The translations under genes and the position numbers were made by a program. Positions 1-4,504 of a stretch of DNA of 5,365 bases are shown in pieces; positions within the stretch are counted from its first letter, which is position 1; the number at the start of each line of letters is the position of its first letter. This DNA is from Chloroflexi bacterium UBA4733 (GTDB lineage: Bacteria > Chloroflexota > UBA4733): the NCBI GenBank assembly GCA_002404055.1, contig DHIZ01000181.1:26843-32207 (forward strand), written 5' to 3'. The notes beneath the pieces are model-generated. The model worked only from the letters and a program-made list of their open reading frames with translations, did no database searches and was not told the origin of the DNA.

Positions 1-2
1 TT

Positions 3-59
3 TGTTCTGGTTACGTGCTTAGTGGCGTAGGGGTGGCCAGTATGAGACGTGAGGAGTGA
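3..59 (+). CDS. Possible 3' end of an upstream operon gene (partial)
   Basis: This frame is open from the left edge to a TGA at 57-59 (18 codons, ending Met-Arg-Arg-Glu-Glu). The TGA overlaps a GTG at 56-58 as GTGA, the same arrangement that joins the next two genes. That shared pattern is the main reason to suspect the tail of a co-transcribed upstream gene. An 18-codon open frame is common by chance in GC-rich DNA, and no domain can be recognised in it. The alternative is that these bases are simply a leader region. Confidence 0.22.
   Translation, partial: CSGYVLSGVGVASMRREE
51..56 (+). promoter_or_regulatory. Ribosome binding site GAGGAG for the epimerase
   Basis: GAGGAG lies 5 bases before the GTG at 62. 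It overlaps the alternative GTG at 56, so it cannot serve that start. This is why 62 is preferred as the translation start. Confidence 0.55.
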
Positions 60-61
60 CC

Positions 62-1060
62 GTGCTACCGGTTGGGCTTTCCAGCTATTCCTTCAACGTG
101 CTGATGGGGTCCGGCCAGCGGGCGGAAGGGGCGACCTTTACCCCCTGGAGCGTTGACGACTTGATCGATCAGGCAGCGGGGTGGGGATTCTCCAGTGTCG
201 AGTTGCCCCTGCGCGCCTACGCCGATCGACCCGAGGCCGTTGAGCGTTCGCGCCGCCGCTTGCAAGAGCACGGGCTGCGCTGCAGCACCGCCGACGCCGG
301 TATCGCCCGCACCGAAGCGGTGACGGCCGCTATCCCGCTGGCTGCCGCTCTCGGGGCCTCGGTCCTGCGCGTCACCCTCAGCGACATCCTCTGCGGCGAC
401 CGCCGTCGCCTCAACGGGGGCTGGCGCGCCTATTTGGAGCAGATGGCGGACCAACTCCGCGCCGCTCGCTCGGTGGCGCAGGTGTACGGCATCACCATCG
501 CCGTTGAGAATCACCAGGACATTGACTCGCGCGAGATGGTCTGGCTGTGCGAGTACGTCGGCGCCGATGTCTGCGCCGTTTGCCTGGACATCGCCAACCC
601 GCTGGCGGTCGCCGAGGACGTGGAGTCGTTCAGCCGGCGCGTCGGCCCCTACATTCGCAACGTTCACCTGAAGGATTACCGCGTCTACCCCTCGCCGCAG
701 GGCTACCGGCTGGTCCGTTGCGCGCTGGGCCAGGGGGTGCTGGACTGGCCGGGCCTGTTCGCGCTGCTGGACGAGGTTGCGCCCACCTGTACCAAGCATG
801 TGGAGTTGGGCGCCGTCCAGGCGCGGCACGTGCGCTTCCTGGAGGACGACTACTGGCCCGATTACCCGCCGCGGCCTCTGCTGTCGCTACTGCCCGTGCT
901 ACGCTTGCGCGAGGCGCAGGGCCGGCCGGACGGCGAGGATTGGCAGACGCCGCACGAGCGCGGCGAATCGCCCGACGCCCGGCGCAGTTTTGAGCTGGCG
1001 GAGATGGAGGAGTCGGTCCGCTACCTGCGGACCATCCTGCCGAATGGAGCGAGCACGTGA
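62..1060 (+). CDS. Sugar phosphate isomerase/epimerase, xylose isomerase-like TIM barrel
   Basis: The 332-residue product (counted from GTG 62; GTG 56 would add two residues) looks like a cytoplasmic, metal-dependent sugar isomerase/epimerase of the AP_endonuc_2 superfamily (IolE, tagatose 3-epimerase and relatives). It opens with the strand LPVGLSSYSF and has a VELPL strand near residue 47. The usual four metal ligands of the family can be placed: Glu149 in VENHQD, Asp176 in CLDIAN, His202 in NVHLKD and Glu248 in KHVEL. A GQGVLDWPGL segment near 223-232 is also typical. After the barrel, a Pro- and Leu-rich tail (about 265-332) ends in a segment resembling ExMEESVRYLRTIL, longer than the minimal fold. 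The stop overlaps the next start as GTGA, so translation with the downstream dehydrogenase is probably coupled. The substrate cannot be read from sequence. The fold is nearly certain; the exact reaction is not. Confidence 0.9.
   Translation: MLPVGLSSYSFNVLMGSGQRAEGATFTPWSVDDLIDQAAGWGFSSVELPLRAYADRPEAVERSRRRLQEHGLRCSTADAGIARTEAVTAAIPLAAALGASVLRVTLSDILCGDRRRLNGGWRAYLEQMADQLRAARSVAQVYGITIAVENHQDIDSREMVWLCEYVGADVCAVCLDIANPLAVAEDVESFSRRVGPYIRNVHLKDYRVYPSPQGYRLVRCALGQGVLDWPGLFALLDEVAPTCTKHVELGAVQARHVRFLEDDYWPDYPPRPLLSLLPVLRLREAQGRPDGEDWQTPHERGESPDARRSFELAEMEESVRYLRTILPNGAST
1046..1049 (+). promoter_or_regulatory. Ribosome binding site GGAG for the dehydrogenase
   Basis: GGAG lies inside the end of the epimerase gene, 7 bases before the GTG at 1057. 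It supports that GTG as the start and a GTGA-coupled operon. Confidence 0.5.
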
Positions 1061-1830
1061 GTAAAGGGATCGACCTGTTCCGTCTGGATGGCCGGGTGGC
1101 GCTGGTCACCGGCGGCAGCAAAGGGTTGGGGGAGGCGATGGCCGGAGCGCTGGCGAGCGCCGGGGCCGACGTCATCCTCACCAGCCGCCACTACGACGAG
1201 GCGCAGGCGGCGGCGGAGCGCATCGCCAGCGAGTTTGGCCGCCGCACGCTGGCGATCGAGGCCGACGTGACCAACAGTAGCCAGGTAGCTGCTATGGTGC
1301 AGCAGGCGCTGGCGACATTGGGGCACATCGACATCCTGGTCAACAATGCCGGTATCAACATCCGCAAGGCGACACTGGATATCAGCGAAGCGGAGTGGCA
1401 GGAAGTGCTGGCCACCAACCTCACCGGCCCCTTCCTGGTCAGCCGCGCCGTGGCCCCGCACATGCTCGAACGCGGCTGGGGCCGCATCATCAACCTGGGT
1501 TCGATCCAGAGCTTCGTGGCGATGCCCGGCCGGCCCGCCTACAACTCGACCAAGGGCGGACTGATGCAGTTGACGCGCACCATGGCGCTGGAGTGGGCGC
1601 AGCAGGGCATCAACGTCAACGCGCTCTGCCCTGGCCCCTTTGATACGCCGCTCAACCGCAGCCTGCGCGACAATCCCACCGCCTACCAGGCCTTCCTGGC
1701 CAAGATTCCATTGGGTCGGTGGGGAGACCCGACGGAGTTAGGCGGCGCCATCATCTTTCTCGCCTCCGAAGCCGCCAGTTTTGTGACCGGCGCCGCCCTC
1801 ATGGTCGATGGCGGCTGGACGGTGCAGTAG
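1057..1830 (+). CDS. Classical short-chain dehydrogenase/reductase, gluconate 5-dehydrogenase-like
   Basis: This is a complete 257-residue classical SDR, the usual length for the family. It carries the nucleotide-binding TGGSKGLG at 18-25, Asp70-Val71 contacting adenine, and NNAG at 96-99. The catalytic tetrad is Asn121 (NLTG), Ser149 (GSI), Tyr162 and Lys166 (YNSTK), followed by CPGP at 191-194 and the C-terminal DGGW. An Arg at position 44 after the second strand (TSRH) hints at NADP(H) preference, which is an inference. The FRLDGRVALVTGG opening and overall pattern resemble gluconate 5-dehydrogenase and 2-deoxygluconate 3-dehydrogenase (KduD-type) enzymes. A sugar acid or polyol substrate is therefore likely but unproven. 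The GTG start overlaps the epimerase stop by four bases and has its own GGAG site. The gene ends with TAG directly followed by TGA, a tandem stop. Confidence 0.92.
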   Translation: MSKGIDLFRLDGRVALVTGGSKGLGEAMAGALASAGADVILTSRHYDEAQAAAERIASEFGRRTLAIEADVTNSSQVAAMVQQALATLGHIDILVNNAGINIRKATLDISEAEWQEVLATNLTGPFLVSRAVAPHMLERGWGRIINLGSIQSFVAMPGRPAYNSTKGGLMQLTRTMALEWAQQGINVNALCPGPFDTPLNRSLRDNPTAYQAFLAKIPLGRWGDPTELGGAIIFLASEAASFVTGAALMVDGGWTVQ

Positions 1831-1920
1831 TGAGCCAACGGCACTGGAGTCACCGCGGAGCCAGGGCGAAATGAACACCTGTCCGTCATGGCGGGAGAGC
1901 CGGGCGGTGAGCGCCGGCCG

Positions 1921-1935
1921 GCTCCTCGCAGGAGC
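1921..1935 (+). terminator. Candidate hairpin downstream of the dehydrogenase
   Basis: GCTCCT-CGC-AGGAGC is a perfect 6-bp stem with a 3-base loop, about 90 bases past the dehydrogenase stop. No T run follows, so an intrinsic terminator is doubtful. It could instead stabilise the 3' end of the transcript or be incidental. Confidence 0.25.
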
Positions 1936-2018
1936 AACACTGTGGTCCGCTGCGTGCTGCCCGGCTGTGGTAAGGTCGCTGAAGTACATCTCGCAAGGTT
2001 GCGCCAGCAGGAGTGAGG

Positions 2019-2056
2019 GGCCTTGATGGCAGCGAGGAGCATTCCTACCGAAGGCC
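2019..2056. terminator. Candidate two-tier hairpin between convergent genes
   Basis: GGCCTT (2019-2024) can pair with AAGGCC (2051-2056). The intervening sequence contains AGGA-GCAT-TCCT at 2035-2046 as an inner stem-loop. The structure works on either strand and sits just beyond the hydrolase's final stop, where a terminator would be expected. It lacks a T tract, so the assignment is weak. Confidence 0.22.
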
Positions 2057-2064
2057 AGGCGCTG

Positions 2065-2586
2065 CTACAAGGGTCCGGCGGCTCGATTAACCGCTGCCAA
2101 GCCGGCGGCGATGTCGCCCCAGGCGCTCCAAAGGGCCGAAGCGTCGGGAGCACCGGTGATGCCCCGGCTGTTGTCTTCGTCCAGGCCGGCCGAGTAGCTC
2201 GGCGCCGGCGCGGCCCAGGCGGCAATGCCGGCCAGCCCGGTGTTAGCGAAGAGTTCGGGCACACTCCACTGCCGGGTGTGCCAGGCGCCCGTGATGTCCT
2301 GCCAGGACTGCACAACGCCGCTGCGCAGCGCTGCCGCCCGGTCGCCACCAAAACGCGCCTGGTTCTGGTCCGGCGGGCCGAGGGTGAAGCCGTATTCCGT
2401 CGCCACCACCGCGACTCCCGCTTGATGGAAGGTCATGGCGTCGTCGATCGGGTAGGGGTTGAAGTCGTAGGCAGTGAGACTCCAGACGTTCCAGCAGGCG
2501 TTGCCGCAATCGTCCAGCATGCGCCGCACCAACTGGCGATACTGCGGCAGGCGGCTCTGGTCCAGCGTGTTGTGCGGTCGATACTC
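2065..2586 (-). pseudogene. C-terminal part of the interrupted glycoside hydrolase, downstream of an in-frame TAG
   Basis: The stretch continues in exactly the same frame as the 2587-4101 gene, with no shift, and completes its catalytic barrel. It encodes 173 residues after the TAG, ending at a TAG at 2065-2067. It contains a SLTAYDFNPYP segment and then VVATEYGF, whose Glu (residue 569 of the joined protein, codon 2395-2397) is the likely catalytic nucleophile. A late-barrel segment, GLAGIAAWAAP, and a helical tail follow. The first possible restart codons (TTG at 2530-2532, GTG at 2527-2529) have no visible ribosome site. This piece is therefore probably not made on its own, unless the TAG is read through. 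The reading frame is otherwise undamaged, which points to a recent mutation or a base-call error. Confidence 0.8.
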
Positions 2587-4101
2587 CTAATCGGTCAACT
2601 CGCCGATGTACTGCGCGCCCATAAAGATCAGGTGGTTGGGGTCCCGTGCCCGAATGGTATCGACCATATCCCTGGTGAAGTCGAGGTACCACTGATAGGC
2701 CCCTTCCGAACTGATGCCGTTGCGAGGACTGCCGCGCGCCTTCAACTCGTTGCCTAACTGCCAGCCCAGCAGCAGCGGGTTGTTGGCCAGGGCGGGGACG
2801 ACCTGCTCCACCCAGGGCTTGTAGTTGACCTCGTAGTTCGGCAGGTTGTAGACCGTGCCGAAGTTGTGCTCCTGGTCGAAGTCGAAGCTGGGCACGCCGG
2901 AGCGGTACCAGGGGGCGGGCAACACGGGCGAGAGGCTGAACATCGGGTGGTCATAGGCGAAGCGATCGCCCGGCACGCCCGGCGGATAGTAGTCGGTGAG
3001 GCTGATCAGCACGGAGATTGCCTCGCTGGGAGCGTGAGCGGCATCAAATGCCTGCACCTGCGTCAGGACCGCCTGGAGCGCCGCGATGGCCTGGGCGGCG
3101 TTCTGCAGCGCCCGGTCGGCAGTCAGGCCGTGGCCGGTAGCAAAGACGCGCACCCAGCGCAGGTGGTGCTGGCCCATCCACTCCAGGTTCAGGCCCACGT
3201 CCTCGCCGTAGGCAAGGTTGGGTACGTTCGTGCCGGCCGAGCGCAACAGGAGGCCATTCGGGTCCCGCAAGCTACCGCCGATGGCGCTGACGAAACCGGG
3301 AACCTGCCAGTCGTGACTACGCGACCCGCCGCCGGCTGGGCCGGTCTCGGGCGTGACGGCGGCGGTTGGGAACAAGCCGGCCTCCTTGGCCAGATCGCCG
3401 CCGTTGGCGATGGTCACCTGCCCGGCATGGGCGCTGACGCCGGCCGGCGAGCGCAGCGAGACCCTGCGGCCGTGGATGTCCTGCTTCCAGTACTGGAAGA
3501 CGACGCGCTGGCAGCGGATGACGAAGCTGTTGCCCTCGTCGGCAGCGCTCAGGGGCAGGCCGAAGTAATCGACGGGGTCGGCGTCAGCAAAGTACAGCGC
3601 CTTGATGGCAGCGTTGGCGTCGAGCATTGCCCAGTGCCGCTGCTCAACCTGATTCCAGGAGAGTCCCGTGTCCGGCGACGTGTCTGCGGGAGGCGGCGTC
3701 TGGCGGAAGGCCTGGAGCCAACCGTCCTCGCCGGCAGCGTGCATGCGGTCGAGCACGTTGACGATCATGACCCGCCTGCTATCGGGATGCCATTGGAAGA
3801 CGACCTTTTGCATCACCTGCACGGTCAACCCCTCCCAGACGAAGCGCCGGCTGGCCGGATAGCCGACCGCCTGGACGCCCCCCACCTGCTGAAAGGTCGT
3901 CCAGAAGGGGATGCTGTCGGCGTCGGTGATGGCGTAGCCGGTGTTCCCCGCCCCGCCCTGGCCGTTGGCCTGCTGGTAGAAGTGGCCGCCGGGCAGGTCG
4001 TAGTCGAGGGTGTCGGCGTGGGCCAAGCCAGGGAAATGGAAGAAGCCGATCGACGGCACGAGCAGGAAGAGCGCCAGGAGGAGGCGACGGAGGAGGTTCA
4101 T
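2587..4101 (-). CDS. Exported clan GH-A glycoside hydrolase (cellulase/mannanase-like), cut short by a TAG
   Basis: As written, the product has 504 residues. A signal peptide is clear: Arg5-Arg6, a hydrophobic core at about 7-22, and an AHA site at 27-29. Residues 40-125 and 148-245 form two related modules (GHFYQQ, GYPAS and QKVVFQW, then FGLPLS and QRVVFQYW) of a type seen in Chloroflexota secreted proteins; their function is unknown. From about 265 a GH-A-type TIM barrel begins (LRWVRVFATG, SLTDYYPPG, LLGWQLGNE), with Asn451-Glu452 as the presumed acid/base pair. The frame then stops at TAG 2587-2589, while homologous-looking sequence continues downstream in frame and carries the presumed nucleophile. 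Read through, the protein would have 678 residues. As it stands the enzyme should be inactive. The ATG at 4101 has a weak AAGGGA ribosome site 9 bases upstream. The polysaccharide substrate cannot be inferred. Confidence 0.85.
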   Translation of the reverse strand: MNLLRRLLLALFLLVPSIGFFHFPGLAHADTLDYDLPGGHFYQQANGQGGAGNTGYAITDADSIPFWTTFQQVGGVQAVGYPASRRFVWEGLTVQVMQKVVFQWHPDSRRVMIVNVLDRMHAAGEDGWLQAFRQTPPPADTSPDTGLSWNQVEQRHWAMLDANAAIKALYFADADPVDYFGLPLSAADEGNSFVIRCQRVVFQYWKQDIHGRRVSLRSPAGVSAHAGQVTIANGGDLAKEAGLFPTAAVTPETGPAGGGSRSHDWQVPGFVSAIGGSLRDPNGLLLRSAGTNVPNLAYGEDVGLNLEWMGQHHLRWVRVFATGHGLTADRALQNAAQAIAALQAVLTQVQAFDAAHAPSEAISVLISLTDYYPPGVPGDRFAYDHPMFSLSPVLPAPWYRSGVPSFDFDQEHNFGTVYNLPNYEVNYKPWVEQVVPALANNPLLLGWQLGNELKARGSPRNGISSEGAYQWYLDFTRDMVDTIRARDPNHLIFMGAQYIGELTD

Positions 4102-4253
4102 CGGCGCGGTTCCCTTTCCAGCAAGGCAGCATGAACGCTAACGGTGCCGCTTCGGTCCTGAACGCCTGGCGGTCTCGTCCCCTGCCGATGAGCAGCCGGA
4201 CTGCATGCTCCGGGCTATCCCCATACCCATCACTCTCAACGCCGGGGTCCGCT

Positions 4254-4266
4254 TGGCGTAACGCCA
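4254..4266. promoter_or_regulatory. Operator-like palindrome TGGCGT-A-ACGCCA
   Basis: This is a perfect 6-base inverted repeat around a single central A, lying between divergent genes. A one-base centre cannot form an RNA hairpin loop without unpairing the inner bases, so a binding site for a dimeric regulator is the more natural reading. No regulator is encoded in the window, and chance remains possible. Confidence 0.25.
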
Positions 4267-4405
4267 GAACGAAGCGTCGACACCTCTGGAACGAGGCAGT
4301 CCCACTGCTCCCACCAAGGGCGGAGCGATCCGCGATAACGGAAGTTTAGGGCAAGAGTCTGCCTACCCGGTAACTCGCTACGCGCTCTGGCTCCCTTTGT
4401 TATGC

Positions 4406-4434
4406 TTGGCAAGTTACTACCGGTGGCGTAGGTC
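4406..4434 (+). promoter_or_regulatory. Weak candidate sigma-70 promoter for the kinase
   Basis: TTGGCA at 4406-4411 is a good -35 match. A 17-base spacer leads to TAGGTC at 4429-4434, which is a poor -10. The position, about 65 bases before the kinase ATG, is suitable. It would place transcription start near the small leader-like ORF. The call is weak. Confidence 0.18.
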
Positions 4435-4444
4435 CTGCGCAAGG

Positions 4445-4504
4445 ATGGCGGAAGTGTTCAAGCAGCCTCAGCAGGACACGAGTGATGCAGGCGGTGCGAA
4501 ATGA
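4445..4504 (+). CDS. Possible 19-codon leader peptide overlapping the kinase start
   Basis: ATG at 4445 opens a 19-residue frame (MAEVFKQPQQ...) whose TGA at 4502-4504 overlaps the kinase ATG as ATGA. That is the arrangement expected for translational coupling. No properly spaced ribosome site precedes it (AAGG directly abuts the ATG), and the same frame is open well upstream. It may therefore be coincidental. The peptide has no recognised motif. Confidence 0.2.
   Translation: MAEVFKQPQQDTSDAGGAK
4489..4494 (+). promoter_or_regulatory. Ribosome binding site AGGCGG for the kinase
   Basis: AGGCGG differs by one base from AGGAGG and lies 6 bases before the ATG at 4501. An in-frame TGA at 4483-4485 rules out any longer start, so this ATG is well supported. 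Confidence 0.5.

Larger units (their letters stand above)
1831..2064. other. Convergent intergenic region, no gene seen
   Basis: This gap of 234 bases lies between the 3' ends of the dehydrogenase and the glycoside hydrolase. Short open frames occur on both strands, but none has a convincing ribosome site or recognisable protein. It contains two notable inverted repeats (1921-1935 and 2019-2056). Neither is followed by a T tract on either strand. Confidence 0.6.
4102..4500. other. Divergent intergenic region with many inverted repeats, no convincing gene
   Basis: About 400 bases separate the divergent hydrolase and kinase genes and should hold both promoters. Small frames exist on both strands (plus 4131-4349, minus 4236-4442), but neither has a recognisable domain or a good ribosome site. 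Another plus frame is open from 4262 to 4504 without a good start. Short inverted repeats occur at 4190-4210, 4254-4266, 4296-4308, 4320-4333 and 4349-4364, plus longer-range pairings between 4370 and 4431. No strong sigma-70 promoter is obvious. The origin could be a structured leader RNA or a decayed element. Confidence 0.5.

Noticed and set aside
65..829. A 254-codon minus-strand open frame
   Set aside because: It is the shadow of the epimerase, whose metal-binding residues and strand pattern are clear on the plus strand.
2587..2589. Recoding of TAG as an amino acid such as pyrrolysine
   Set aside because: TAG closes the dehydrogenase, the end of the hydrolase frame and the coiled-coil gene. 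Nothing nearby suggests a dedicated decoding system. A nonsense mutation or sequencing error is simpler.
2866..4134. A 422-codon plus-strand open frame, and a 244-codon one at 2023-2757
   Set aside because: Both lie antisense to the glycoside hydrolase, whose signal peptide, modules and barrel motifs are coherent. Long antisense frames are expected in GC-rich genes. No domain is recognisable in either.
4131..4349. A 72-codon plus-strand ORF in the divergent gap, and a 68-codon minus ORF at 4236-4442
   Set aside because: Neither has a convincing ribosome site or any recognisable domain, and they overlap each other on opposite strands. I kept the region as intergenic, though a decayed gene cannot be excluded.
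4102..4500. Insertion sequence or group II intron in the divergent gap
   Set aside because: I found no transposase or reverse transcriptase fragment, no paired terminal inverted repeats with target duplications, and no recognisable intron domain V. It is mentioned only as one possible origin of the inverted repeats.
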